From Ampullaceana balthica (lineage: Eukaryota; Mollusca; Gastropoda; Lymnaeidae): a stretch of 64,000 nt of DNA. Below, piece after piece: positions 24,432 to 36,643 of the stretch. The notes beneath the pieces were generated by a model. It had not been told where the DNA came from, did no database searches, and saw nothing but the letters and a program-made list of their open reading frames with translations. Position 1 is the stretch's first letter. Each line of letters starts with the position of its first letter. The stretch spans positions 92,001 to 156,000 of the forward strand of contig CALYLW010001027.1 in NCBI GenBank assembly GCA_944989445.1. Direction: 5' to 3'. Both the position numbers and the translations under genes were made by a program.

Positions 24432-24829
24432 TTGGCTAGTGGTCGGAGGGCGGATAAAGAAAAATTATAAAATTGATCCACCTCCCGTAATGCTTTCGAG
24501 CCAAACATTTCGCACATAGATTTGTGTCACCTAACAAAGCATTTTATCGAAATTTCCGATCGATCGAATGTACCGTAATAAATTAATGAATTTTTAGTTT
24601 ATCTGTATTAGTATGTATCTCTATGCATCATGTAAATGTTTGTGCTAGACTGTCACGCGGTGCGAAATATATTAAACTGACTTTTGTAAATTTTCCTGTC
24701 GCGCGGTGCGGTTTGCATTATATTGATCATATAATATTATCCCGATCTGTAAATATTTATGCTGGTCTGTTGCGCGGTGCGTATTATATTTAACTTTAAT
24801 TTTAGTTGTGTCTCATATATGAGGGATTT
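23573..24829 (+). repeat. Three consecutive copies of the aaatccctta-ended repeat family
   Basis: Copies span 23573-24000, 24001-24281 (left end missing) and 24326-24829, all in the same orientation. Each ends in a cata-ata-agggattta type terminus and contains a gatcgatcgaatgtaccgta block. They sit just right of the last recognisable exon of the copy-A Ig-like gene; a single copy occupies the equivalent place in copy B (40557-41013). In the third copy the conserved gtctctctgtctgtc stretch has expanded into a microsatellite. Confidence 0.75.
24355..24427. repeat. (TC)n microsatellite
   Basis: About 36 TC dinucleotides with one ccc interruption, arising at the position where sister copies of the host repeat carry a short gtctctctgtctgtc. 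Confidence 0.95.
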
Positions 24830-25523
24830 ATTGTAAAGAACTTTGTGTTTACGGGTTGATTGATTTTTTAAAAAAAATGTTCTCCCTCGTAGACAACATT
24901 TTTGAAATGTAATAGAGTTTACTACATCTAATGAAATATAAAGTAGCAATGTGGCCTATATAATTAAGTGAACTATATTTGGCACATATATTTGTTTTTC
25001 ATTTTTTATTTTTTTATAAATATCTTTTTTATTGCTAAATTTTCACAACGACCAACATAAATTAAGTTCGATTTGGTTTACCCTGGTGATACTATAAGAT
25101 GGTATCAGTAGATACAAATATCATAGATAAAAACATAAATTATTATAATTTTAGTTTTTGTTTAAATCGTTGAAGGAGTTGTAAAGAAAAATTTCAATAG
25201 ATCAAAATTAATTTTTTTAATGAAGAAAATTTCTTTCATATAAAACATCCCTAAATATATATCTTATACTGTATTAATGAGACAGGTTAATTACATAAAC
25301 AATTACGTAGTGTTATTAACAATTATGTATATTTCAAATGACCGAAAGGGCAAAGATCAAAATAGTTGCCTTCTAGTACATGAAGCATAGAAACATCTTT
25401 AAACGCACTAAATATTAATTTGTTTATCTCGCGTATTTTATTATACACATGACTTTTTAAAATAGGAAGAGTCGATTTCAAATCAGATTAAAACTGGTGT
25501 GAGGAATCATTTGGAAATAGAAC
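24830..25523. other. AT-rich spacer, no gene seen
   Basis: AT-rich DNA; 25060-25110 is the last stretch alignable with copy B (41230-41290). No coding exon is supported. Confidence 0.5.
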
Positions 25524-26072
25524 ATGGATATTATTTTCACAATTGTATTATTTTTTTCGTTGTATCTTTTAGGTAGATGTTAAAAACTAATAGCAAGTTT
25601 TATTTTCTAATTACATAAAAAAATAGTTGTTAGTTTTAAAATTAATTTTGGATCAAATTTGCCAGTATAATTAAATTATACTTTTCATACTTATTGACTT
25701 GTCAATTTTATAAAACAATTTACTTCAGGTATTTTATTTTTTTATACTTGTTTAACAGGTACTACTTCTTTAAAATGCAACTTACAGAATGGAAACGATA
25801 TAGTCCTTGCATCTTTTCTTACACCTAAAGAGACAGTGATTCAAATATTTCATGATTGAACACTTATGACAACATGCTTTAATTTTAACGAATGTGTGTT
25901 AAACTTCGATAAAGTTTCTTTCTCAAATATTAAAAATCTTGATAATCAATGTGTCTATATGTTCACATATAAAACTAGAAAACTCTAACTAAAGAACTTA
26001 TTTCTAAGTGGCTTATAAAAGAAAAAAGACGCATCCGTACCCAGACGCATAATTGCAATTTTACGTTAAAAG
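25524..26072 (+). pseudogene. Ig-like surface protein gene, copy C, exons 1-2 only (degraded)
   Basis: Exon 1 (25524-25572) is 49 bp, as in copy B, and encodes a signal peptide (MDIIFTIVLFFSLYLL) with a phase-1 donor. Exon 2 (25759-26072) starts after a good acceptor in matching phase and has the same layout as exon 2 of copies A and B. That layout includes a late cysteine before a threonine-rich stretch (CVYMFTYKTRKL, compared with CIYTFTYVNVTRQL in copy B) and a donor after LKG. A TGA at 25857-25859 and a later frame change interrupt it. Exons 3 and beyond were not found. Similarity to copies A and B is low, so this is an older family member. Confidence 0.55.
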
Positions 26073-26894
26073 GTATTATTTACATATACATCTAAACAAC
26101 TTATATAACTTTATTATATGAAATACGTACTAAACTATATTCATCCTGGTATATAAAAATCGTGATTAATTTACCAAAGTATATTAAAGTCTTCTTATGT
26201 ATGTATTTATTTTTATTTGTCTTTTATTTTATTTTTTTTTAAAAATATTTTGACAAATACATATTTAAAAAGTATATATAAAAATTACCATGATTTCATA
26301 TCGTTTTTATGAAAAAGCAACGAACGTATCAGGCCGAGAGACGCTATGAATAACTTTTTCTTGTCGAATGCACATCGACCGTGTAGCTCAAAATCGTTTT
26401 TAAATGAATGCTTTGGGGAAGAAATTTGGGAAACAGAATCAAGTGATTCTGAATCAGATTTTGATAAAATTATTACTTTGCAGCCTATTGGAAATGTAAA
26501 TATAAGAAGATTAGTTTTTGAATGTTTTATCTTCCACAAATTTCCTAGTATTTCTTTACCATTTCAATACAGCTATCCATCTAATTTTTTGTTCTTATAT
26601 ATCTAGAAATATATACACACCATTTTAAAGTTAACTAGATAAATTGCATAATTTTATATGTTGTACATATTTTACCACACACATGAATGACTTGGCGTTT
26701 GAACAGTTCCATTTAAAGTAAAATATTGCACCCTGTATAAGTCTAATGTGTGGGTAAGTAATCTAAAAAAAATTATAAGGCTTTACATACATTTTCATCC
26801 TCCCTTTTAAATAGGAAAGATTAACTAGGCAACTATTTTAAACACATAAATGGAAGATTGCATATCAATTTAATTATGTTTATTTTCTTAAACA
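26073..26894. other. No supported gene
   Basis: AT-rich. An 86-codon open stretch at 26346-26606 has an acidic serine-rich patch (ESSDSESDFD) like the N-terminal region of some piggyBac-type transposases, but nothing else supports it. The opposite strand is equally open. Confidence 0.35.
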
Positions 26895-27197
26895 TCATAT
26901 ATAATAAATGGCAATTTTCTGTCCAGTCATCGATAGCGATTGGTCACTCAAACTCCTACAGACTCCTACAGCCAATAAGAAAAAAATAAATCTCATTTAC
27001 ATATTGAACAAATTTACGCGCACGTACAAACGAGTTATTTTTGGTGCAGTATTTTCTTCCAAGACTTATTTATAGTCAAAAACTTTAATATAATGAATAG
27101 TATTTTTGAAGTGATGCACATGTCGAGACGGCTGTTGGAGAGGAGTAACAAATGCCACCGAAACGACGGCGGAACGTCCTTGGACGTGTTTTTTTGT
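26895..27197 (-). repeat. Element X, SINE-free copy
   Basis: Reverse-complement match to 15246-15860 without the SINE, so it shows the pre-insertion sequence. It abuts the left edge of duplicated block B at about 27197. A small internal duplication (gactcctaca twice) is present. Confidence 0.65.
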
Positions 27198-29738
27198 TAG
27201 TATAATATATGAAGTAATATACTCATGAATTACATTTTGTATTGGAAAAATGAATTCCATCGTTTTTTTAATGCACTTATAATAATTCAATTTAAAAAAT
27301 ACAATAAAATAATGATATATTAATTTTTTTTTAAAGTTAGATAGTATGATAAGTATTTTTTAAGATAAACGTTTAAGTATTTAAACAGTGAAAAGAATTT
27401 AAGCGAGAGCTGTATATAGTTAAACGCTAAACATATGACGTGACTTCTGAAAGTTAATTTAAATAAAATGAATATATTTTTATTATTTTTTAAATCTTTG
27501 AATAAGATACGTTTGATGTTAAAAATCATCTCCTCCACCTAACCTAAGGAAAAAAATCAATGTAAGCATTAGTTTAAAGTTAAGTCTACTGTCTTTTTAT
27601 TTGTCCATCGTCAAGAATGCGTGGAGCCTAATTGTAAAAAATAATATTATTTTTTAAATTAAACTGAACTAATAAAATCGAAAATAATAAAAATAAATTA
27701 TTGCCGAAAAAATGAACAGATATCAATATATTTTTTTAATTAAAAAAAAACCATCATTCTTAAAATGTGAATTTCATTCGAAAGAGAGAAATGCATACAA
27801 AATCTAGTTATCAGTAAGTAACTTAGATCTTTATTATTTTAATTTCACTGGGGGGGATGAGTATTCTTGGAGGGCTCTGAATTAAGTCTTTGGTAAGCAG
27901 GTACAAGAAGTAAATACTTTCAAAAGCAACTATGGACATTTTTAAAAGCTTGTATAACAAACATCATCCGATTATTACAGGTACTGAAGGAGAAATGATT
28001 TTCTTCACTTTTAATCGACAATAAAAGTAGAATCCAGTTTGAATAAACCCAAGTCAAGTGACAGTCTTTCTATTTTTACTAAAGGTATCAACATTAACAC
28101 ACGTTCAGGTAAAGATATTTTGTCTATTAACTTTATTGCATCAGCCGCTTTAATAAACTTGTAATAATTAGTTCATATCTTTTAGAAAAAAAAAGAATAT
28201 AGCATATAATCTTTGATTACATTTCTTTTTAACAGGAACTTGAGCTATAAAGAGAAAAAACTTGAGGAATTTTCTTCCAATAGAAGAATAAGTGACACCT
28301 TAATGATAATTCCGATATAGAAATCATCTTGGTTAATATCATGGTGAAGAAACACAAAATAATAAAATGATCTTTATTATGGAAATCTCAATTTCATATA
28401 GATTGATAATTATTGAAGTGTGATCATTGCACGGCTATTGTCTTGCGATTTTTCTCTTAATATTTTATATTCATAAATATTAGTCAAAAAAGTATATTTA
28501 AATGTCAATTTCATATGAGTCAGACATTAAAATTTTTCATGTGATATTTGTTTGTAAATGAAATACATGTAGATTATAGACTATGTGTTTCTAAAACTTT
28601 AAAAAGTAAATGGTTTTCTATTACCATGCTTCAAAATTGAAAGTTTACCTACAGGGTACTCACGTTAATAATAGGAAACACATATTGAGAAAGTACGAAA
28701 GGAGAAGTAAAATATTATCAGTCCTCATTGATTTGTCACCGGTAGACAGTGATATTTTACGAAACAGTAAAATGTACAGAATTTAAAGATAATTTGTTAC
28801 ATTTAATATTTAACTTCATGAGGACCAGAATTAATTTCCCGTTCGGTTCGTTAGCCTCATTAATTTAGTCATTGGTAGTGATTGAAATATATTTTTCAAA
28901 CATAAGCCTTTGAAACTATTAAAATATTATTAAAGCAATAAAGATATACAAATTTGAAATTCTTCTATAATCGTGATCAGTAGAAGCACTCAATCTTTAT
29001 AAACGTCTTCGGACACTTGGCGTGGCGTCTATAAGAGTCCTCTTGTAATTCTTGACCTTTGTCTTTAAAATCCTCGCAGGCATGACTAAAAGCTTATTTG
29101 TTGAAAACATAGTTATGAGATTGTTGCCAATCCATCGCCATCTTCTCTGGAGACTATATTTCTATTTCAGCAACTGATTTTCTGCTGCCAAGATTTAAAG
29201 TTCATAATTTTGGCAGGCCCTTGAATTCCGAAAACGCTTCCTATAAGTTTATTACAAAAACAAGATATTCTCTTAATGTTTACAACTGTACTCTCATTTT
29301 TCTCAAACTGTAGTGCTTTAAAGGTCTTCAAAGGCTCAGTTTATCAAAGTATTGTTCATACTCATTATGACTGACATAAGATGAGTGAGTTGTGAGTTCT
29401 TAAGTAATTAAATATATTAAATATACATTGATGTTATTAAAAGTATAACACCAGGTTCAGTTCATAAATCATTTAAAATCGAATTTGAAGCAGTATTCAT
29501 AATCACTCAAATATAATGCATTAAAAAAGAAATATTTTATTTTAAAAAAAAAGAACAAAAGAAGAAAAGTCACGTAGAAGCTAAAAGAATACATTTTTGT
29601 TGACAGGATAAAATCTAAGCACTTATATTATGTTGTTCAAAAGGATTTTAAAACACACACACAAATTTTCAAAAAACACCAAGAAACAAAATGTGCAAAC
29701 TTTGTTCATAATGCAATAAAGACGAGACATCATATATG
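27198..29738. other. Duplicated non-coding flank, no gene seen
   Basis: Matches 1040-3450 of copy A without a conserved open frame in either copy, so I treat it as non-coding. Confidence 0.5.
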
Positions 29739-30208
29739 ACTGTCACGTGAGAGAGAGGTCAGAAGTTAGTTGGTTGTGGTCACTGTCACGTGAGAGAGAG
29801 AGGTCAGAGGTTAGTTGGTGGTAGTCATGTGATTAGAGAGAAAGAAGATGACCGACGGATGTATTTCTATTTCAGGACGTTATGATGTAAATTACTGTAC
29901 ATAAAGTTTGAATTAAAAGTTATACTGAACAAGTGCCTCCTGGAATTATTGAGCAAAAGTTAATATAGACTTTGTGAAGCCCACTAATAAACAGACGTTA
30001 CAGTCACATGACAAGAAGAAGAAAGGAAGTCACGTGAGGGAGAAAGGAGATGGCCGACTGATGTATTTCTATTTGAGGACGTTATGATGTAAATTGCCGT
30101 ACATAAAGTTTGAATTAAAAATTATCATGTTGAACCAGTGCCTCCTGGAGTTATTGAGCAAAAGTTAATGTAGACATTGTTAAGCTCACGATAACCAGAT
30201 ACGTTACA
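29739..30208 (+). repeat. Direct repeat of about 203 bp, possibly LTR-like
   Basis: Two copies start near 29847 and 30049. They share gatgtatttctattt, gacgttatgatgtaaatt, tacataaagtttgaatta, agtgcctcctgga and attattgagcaaaagttaat, and both finish with gttaca. A shorter tgtcacgtgagagaga motif is repeated just upstream (29740 and 29783). The tg...ca outline could fit nested LTR remnants, but no polyadenylation or primer-binding site was seen. Copy A lacks this insertion. Confidence 0.6.
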
Positions 30209-30596
30209 ATGACGCATTATGTAAAATTCTACTCCCAAAAGCAGTTTAACTCAATACAACCTCAACAAGTTTCACTTAATCACATCAAACGAATCTTTAC
30301 ATTGGTAGCGAAACATTTCAATTCATAGCTATAGCTTATTATCCATATGTTTTTTTTAAAAAATTCATTCCATGTATAATTTATTTATTAAAATTTTTAG
30401 TGAGGTCCTTTTATATATTTTCTTTATACGTTTCATAATGTCAAATTTTATCAATATTTGAATGTCTAATGACACAATGTATTAAATTACAATTTTTAAA
30501 AAGTATTTAGAAGCTTGCAATTGTACACAAAGTGGAATATTTAAGTAATTCAGCTTAATTCATTCAATTTACCAAAATTTCAAAGCCAAGAGGTAT

Positions 30597-30986
30597 TCAA
30601 ATAAACAAGAGATTCGATACCATTAGGCTACTGTTGGAGCTGATCACATACATCTCAAGATAGTGGGATCCGTTGATAAATTTCAAACGATACGTGTATC
30701 GAAACAAAACCTTAGGCCCCTGACTGATCCATCTTAAATCATTGTGACACACAACATCTCCGCATCCTCCCTTGATGTCAAGAACAAACTTTTGAAACTG
30801 GCGGTGAAACAGGGTTTCAGAGAAAATTGAGTTAATAGCTTTTATCACTGTGACATGGTCACAACTAACATGTTTGGTACAAAGAACTTGTTGGTGAATG
30901 ATACAGTCAAGTTTGAAATATTTGCCACCCTCTTCACTGATTGTGTTACAGAAAAGTGTTGTTAGTTCACTATGCTCACCAATCAT
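30597..30986 (-). pseudogene. Chimeric open frame: hAT transposase fragment joined to SMB-gene 3' end
   Basis: The 129-codon frame has two unrelated parts. Residues about 1-96 resemble the central region of GTF2IRD2/ZBED5-type hAT transposases (FKLDCIIHQQVLCTKH, then HRQFQKF and NDLRWISQG). Residues about 97-129 match the C terminus of the SMB-family gene at 8229-8330 (FRYTYRLKFINGSH and SLMVSNLLFI). The junction near 30700 lies inside the transposase domain, so a deletion or truncated insertion removed the element's end and most of the SMB gene. There is no signal peptide and no evidence of expression. Confidence 0.75.
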
Positions 30987-32005
30987 GGGATGATTAACAT
31001 CAGTAATAATTCCAGATATTTTTTTCCATGTTAGTTAAATGTTATTGACGGCAAAACAAACGGAAGCAAATAAATATTTTCTCCTTTTTACACGCTTTTA
31101 TTTAAGTCACAATGTTTGTATGTTGTATCCATCCATCCTTCAAATCTTGTAACGTAAAATTAAACCACTTCTTATGGTCCTAGAGATCTCAGAATTTTGC
31201 CACATATAGATCTTGGATGACAATGCATTGTATCAAAATTTCAGATCGATCGAATATACCATAATTAAATTAATCAATTTTTAGTTTATCTCTATTTATC
31301 ACTATTTCGAATGCATAGTCGTCTGCTAGAGTTGACCTCCACGGCTCACTGGTTTCACTCTAGCCCTCGTAAACTCCCGTGTTTACATCAAGGACAGGGG
31401 AAATCAGCGCGTTTCAGTCTGTAAATGTTTGTAAATAAAAGCGTGTCCTTTTTAAAAAAAGATTTATTTACATTTTACTTATTTAGTATTTAAGACTCTG
31501 GAGGTCAAGTAAGTTTTTACTCACAAACATGTCATAATTAACTGCTCTAAAAAAATTAAAAGTTGGGCTATGTCAGATGCATCAGTGATTTCATCACAGA
31601 CAATCGAAAAAAATGTCAATTTTGTTGCTTTTGCCTCTCACTGTCTCTTAATGTCAGATGACATTTCCCTATTTCTGTGAGCCACAGTGTTGCCAGACAG
31701 GCAAACATTGGCAAACTCCTGATTTTTCTCGGGATATATATTTTCAACAATTTTTATCACTTAAAACACATAAACTTATCGGGTTTTTAAAATCCATTTC
31801 CACGTTATAAAAGAAAATTAAACGTCATCAATTTTCGCTACCCTTTGACGTACTCAAAATATTAAACTATTTAGACCTTTCTTATTAATAATTTCATTAA
31901 AGAAATTATTTGTCAGTCAATTAATTATTTCAGATGAGGCCGTGGGCCCGTTAAAATTGCATTAAGGGCCTGTTTTGGTCCGCGGGTCGATTTTGGACAC
32001 CGCTG
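30700..32005 (-). mobile_element. Truncated hAT (GTF2IRD2-like) element
   Basis: The minus strand begins at 32005 with a hAT-type terminus (cagcggtgtccaaaat). A broken upstream part of the transposase follows at about 31770-31480; it contains FFSIVCDEITDASDIAQL, comparable to the catalytic-aspartate region of this family, and has stops and frame changes. The next part, 31010-30700, is described in the previous entry. Between the two coding pieces sits an insertion related to the aaatccctta repeat family (about 31435-31150). The other terminus is missing, deleted together with SMB sequence. Confidence 0.75.
31150..31435 (+). repeat. Partial copy of the aaatccctta-ended repeat family
   Basis: It contains the conserved tttcagatcgatcgaata / taccataattaaattaat block and the downstream gttgacctccacggctcactg seen in the 23.6 kb copies. 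Both ends are lost. It interrupts the hAT transposase. Confidence 0.65.
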
Positions 32006-34284
32006 CGGTAAGGCTTTCTGCAAATCCATTCAATGTAAAAAAAAACCAAAACAACACTTGTTTTGATTTTAACTATTTTGTTTTTCATAACATATACCTG
32101 CATTTTCACAAATATCAAATTCCCTCCTCTATATAGGCTACTCTACTTTGTGTTACGTGTTTAAGATCGCCCCGTTAAGTAGAAACGAAGCTAAATTTAT
32201 GATGCTGCATAATAACTTACTCAAAGACGATGTAATTACAAGTAGGTCCCTTGTAATATGTTCGATGTTCAGAGACACTTTTATATACCAAGGTCCTCAT
32301 CATGCCTTTGAAATGCCTATTGCGTAACAAATTGCTACAACGTTTTCCCTGATTAATTATTATATTTTTCCCTAGAGATTAACAATTATATGGGGTGAAT
32401 TTCATGCGTTGCCAAAAGATTAGATGGTAATGTATATCGTCTTTAGAACCTTTATCCTGAAGAGAAGTTTATGGAATTTTGTCGGTGAAAAAAAGATTAA
32501 AAAACGTATGAAACAAAGAGAATCTTTATTTTTACTGATTTTACCCCAAATAAAAAAAACCGATAATAAATAAGTTGATATTCTTTATTGTTGAAATATT
32601 GAAATGTTACTTTCCATTTCATTCAAATTAGAAAAGAAAAATTACAGTATTTTGCAAAAGCAATAGAAGAAATAACAGTGACACTAAAACAAATTATTTA
32701 CTTTCATCACATATTTACACTGAAAGACATTTGAGAAAGATCAGCTCTTTATCAAGGCTTTTCAAAAAATTACACAGTTACATCATGGTGAAATAATTAA
32801 CAATCAATTTAATCAAGTTGATAATTTTTAAAGTAACCTAACATTTGTAGAGGATGACTGATAATTTACGTCTTATTCTATTTGTTTCTTTAAATTTTAG
32901 ATGAATTCAAAGGGGTTTAAAATTTAAAGGCAATTTCTTATAATAAAAAAATAATAATTTTAAAAATATTATTTTAAACGTAACTATTAAAAAATTAAGC
33001 CAATGATTTTTTTAGTTACTATGATTATAACTATTAGTAAATTATGTTAGACTCGATTTCGAAAGGAATAAAGTACAAGCTGTTTGGTCTCAACCAAGCG
33101 ATTATACTTCAGGAAAAATAAATCTATGTGTGCTAAAAAACTGTGATTCACTCAAAACTAATACGACGAACATAATGTAATTTCCTGTTTATACTACTTG
33201 TTTCATTCACTTGTTTCAATTTTTTTAGTCTTTGGCGTCAATATGACGATTTTATTCATTTGTTTTTTTAATCTTAATTATTGGGTCCCTCATCTATTTA
33301 AACCCTTTACTGCTGTCCTACAGTGGTAAACTAAATTCTATCTAACTGACAAAGGAAAAAAAAAGCCTTAAAGATAGATTGAAATAAATGTAAAAAATAT
33401 ATACATGTATTTAGTTTTAAGAAATCTAAATGTTATGTATTCCGTCCATAATGGGGAAAAAGAAAATCTATCTCTTTGTGCTATCTTACATGTCACTTAA
33501 AATCTTATTCTCATATGAATGTACTTTTAAACTTAGCGAATAGCTTTGCCTAACTTGAAGCACCCTAGTCTTATAGTCATGGCAAACAACGAGATAATCG
33601 ATTTCACCTACGATTTAACGTTCCTGTCTCATTTTAAACTTTTATTTTCTACTTTTTAGTGCATTTCTAATATAAGACTAGTTTTTAAAAGTATTTTTTA
33701 TATACTTTTATTTATAATAAATAAACAAAATTATCCTACATTTGAAACATTTTTTAGCAAATTTTAAATCAATTTACACTTCAATCATTTCAAATAGTTC
33801 GTAATGAGAAATGCAAAACGACGTGTTTTAAAACTGTTTCACGTGTAGGCTTTAAAACCAAGTGGATAATCATTCAGTATTTCTGTGATATGAAAGAAAA
33901 CAAAATATATTAATTTTAATTATATCTATTAATTTGATCTTAAGTATAACATTTTAATTCCCATGTACACAGATATTCTAAAAAATATTCCATATTGTCA
34001 AACTTCGAGGCAACACTGGAAAATCAATAAAATCACTCGAAACGTGAGCCCTGCAATAATAGGAGCTTAGGGGTTTGACTTTATTGTATTCTTCGTATCT
34101 AGATCGTTCTCCTGGTATCATTGTTAAGTAATAACGCAAAATCCATTTTGCGCACGCTATACTGAATGGGTTAGCAAAATAAAATTAAAAATTAAAAGCT
34201 TTCAGATAGAATACCCAGATGAATGTAAGACGACTTGTGAAATAAGTTTATCTGGTAAAAATAAAATCGCTGAAGCCCATCGAC
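32006..34284. other. No gene seen; partly duplicated flank
   Basis: 32490-34280 aligns with 10400-13270 of copy A; 32006-32490 has no counterpart. AT-rich, without supported exons. Confidence 0.5.
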
Positions 34285-35390
34285 AAACAGGTGCCTAGTA
34301 ACTCAAATCATAATGTTGGCCACACATGGCTGTCATCTGCTCACACCTTAAGAAAAAAACAACTGATAGAAGGTAGTTGTGGAAACTGAGTTGCCAGCAT
34401 CAGAGTTAAATACAGTATATACAATGGGTCAATATATCAAATAGAGTAGGACTGCGATAAAGCTTTTAAATAAAATACAAAGTACAAAAACGAATTGTGT
34501 AATGAAAACAATAAATTTGAACTTTATTATTAAACTAATGCGACAATAAACGTTTCGGCCAATGCCTTCATCAGTACAATAAACATAAAGTAAGTAAGAA
34601 ATAAAATTATATTTAAAATCTTAAGACATACTATATCATACAAAAGTTATGTAAAATCAAAAGAAAAGGAAAAAAGCAAACGTTTACTATCGTAATCAAC
34701 ATACGTAATTCCCGTAGTAATGTAATGCTTCTTGGATGTAATGCTGATTTGTTCAATGGTGCGCACCAAAAATTACTGCACCAAATATATCTCTTTTCGA
34801 ACGTTCCGCATACAATTGTTCAATATGATAATAAATGAATCAAATAAAAATAAATAAAATAAATGAAAGTTCTGTATTACGTTATTTTTTAATCTGAAGT
34901 GTATTTATTTTGAAAACTTCCGTCATTTTTGACGGGTGATAAAATTCGAGTAGTTCAATAATAAAGCTCAAATGTATTGTTTTCATTACACAATATTGTG
35001 TTAATTTTGTATTGTAATGAGTCAAGGACGTCACTTTAGTCTTGTTGAAGTCTGGAAGGTAATGCTGTTAAAACACACGATATTGACGTATCATGCTCGC
35101 CTTGTCGTTGGCGATGGTAAGCAGCGCTTCGCAACAGCATTTACGTTTATTTTAATATAAAATATAGCTTTTATATGTCTTATTTAAACAAAAAAAGAAT
35201 GTTATGAAAAATTTGCAATTTGTTGATGATTTGTATGATGAATAACTGTTAATGACCTGAAGACAATCCAAAATTGAAAGGATCCATAACTTTCAAATTA
35301 GAAATCAGTTACAGTGTGATTTGAATATATATGTACATACATACATATAAATATATATATACTTTTTTATCATCGCTTGATTTGCAAAGT
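34285..35390 (-). mobile_element. Penelope-like element remnant (insertion in copy B)
   Basis: Copy A runs uninterrupted through this point (cgacaaacaaattttattt near 13246), so about 1.1 kb was inserted in copy B. It contains a hammerhead-ribozyme core (34542-34574, minus strand), which Penelope-like retroelements carry in their terminal repeats. Two inverted arms, 34462-34532 and 34953-35030, share ttgtgtaatgaaaacaata. Part of element X is also present (34740-34850). No reverse transcriptase or GIY-YIG domain was seen, so the assignment rests on the ribozyme and the inverted layout. Confidence 0.5.
34542..34574 (-). ncRNA. Hammerhead ribozyme-like motif
   Basis: Read on the minus strand: ctgatga, stem II ggc-attg-gcc, gaaa, then a minimal stem III (acg-tttat-tgt) and the cleavage triplet gtc. 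All conserved core bases of a hammerhead are present, and the very short stem III is typical of the retroelement type. The bases that should form stem I (…attgta before the core and gcatta after the cleavage site) pair poorly. It may therefore be inactive, or act as a dimer as described for minimal Penelope ribozymes. Confidence 0.6.
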
Positions 35391-36643
35391 GTATTTACAA
35401 ATATTATTTAAATTATTATCTTTCGTTTTTAAACTTTTACAACAATAGGTAGTATGAATTCAATGATGAACTAACTTTAATTAATTTATTTGTGTGCAAA
35501 CGTATAATTTACACACCCCGGATATCTGTTACTGTGAATCCGTATTTCCATGTCTTATTTCTGATTTGTCTGTTATTAAAGTTAGTGTGTCGTTTTTAAA
35601 ATAGTTATGTGTATGAGGTCTTTAAACTAAAGCTTTCACACGCGATGACGAGTGTACCCTTCATCTTCGACTTTCACATGCAATTAAGATCAATTTAAGA
35701 TTAATTAAAGCATTGATCACTTATTTAGCTTTTCCGTGATGAACGTTTTTTTTTCAAGCGTGAAGTTAAGTAAAGATTCAATTAGTTTCAATTTCGATCA
35801 TCTTTCGCCTCCATTTTTTTTATTTTCGTGACTTTTTTCGAAATCAAACAAAATCTTTATCACAAGGGCAGCCACGTGGCTTATCCTTCAAACTATCTTG
35901 TAACACACAACTTCTCAAATTAGTAGGAACCTAAAATGCCAATCGTAAGAACAACAAGTAGACTAAATAAATAGTTATGAAAACCTTGAGGACATGGATC
36001 AACATAATTTAACAAATCCATTTTCTGGTATCGCGAAAGACATATTGCCAGGCATAATTGTTATTAGAAAAAACAACAAAGTATGACGGGTTTTTTTCAG
36101 TCAGGGATCTATGATAACTCGGAATTTGGCCCCTGTTACAATTAATTTCAAACATATTAAAATTACGTCCCTAAAAGGCTTACCTCCCATGCCAGACAAC
36201 ACGTTTTTGTCTGGGATGATCGCCAACATGTCCCATAAGGCTATCTATTTAATGGCTGAGTGAGAGAAGTGTCTGGATATATGATTCTGTTCTGCCTATG
36301 TTATACATGTTCAGTCCAAAGTCGAAATAGTTTTTCATTGAGATGAGCATTTCTAATTTTAGGCAACCTGGTTTCACAATATTATAAATAAACCTTTTTA
36401 AGCTGCTATGGGGTGATGTAACAATAGTAGTTACTACAATTCAAAAGAAAACTTTATAAAATATCAGTTGACAAGTATTTCAAATTATAAAATTAGTCTT
36501 TGATGAGCAGTCAATCATTCAAACTCGACAAACAAATGTAAACAATGTCTTTTGTTTCATAGAAATATAAAAATATAACTATATAAATATGTATCTGAAA
36601 AAACATATTAGGGGCTTAACTGAAAGTATATTTTGAAGAAACC
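35391..36643. other. Duplicated non-coding region, no gene seen
   Basis: Aligns with about 13270-14900 of copy A. No conserved open frame was found. Confidence 0.5.

Larger units (their letters stand above)
1040..25100 (+). repeat. Segmental duplication, copy A
   Basis: This block is a diverged copy of 27197-41600. Collinear matches include 1741-2010 with 27825-28110 (both hold the phrase ggagggctctgaattaag), 3210-3330 with 29110-29220, 10420-10470 with 32500-32560, 15990-16300 with 37790-38115 (promoter side and first exon of the Ig-like gene), and 23320-23420 with 40400-40500. Matching stretches look roughly 70-85 % identical by eye, in the same orientation. The offset between copies falls from about 26.2 kb at the left to about 17 kb at the right, because each copy has gained different insertions. 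The ends are approximate. Confidence 0.75.

Noticed and set aside
26346..26606. 86-codon frame with an acidic serine-rich patch
   Set aside because: The opposite strand is equally open, no flanking transposase or TTAA-flanked ends were seen, and no domain follows.
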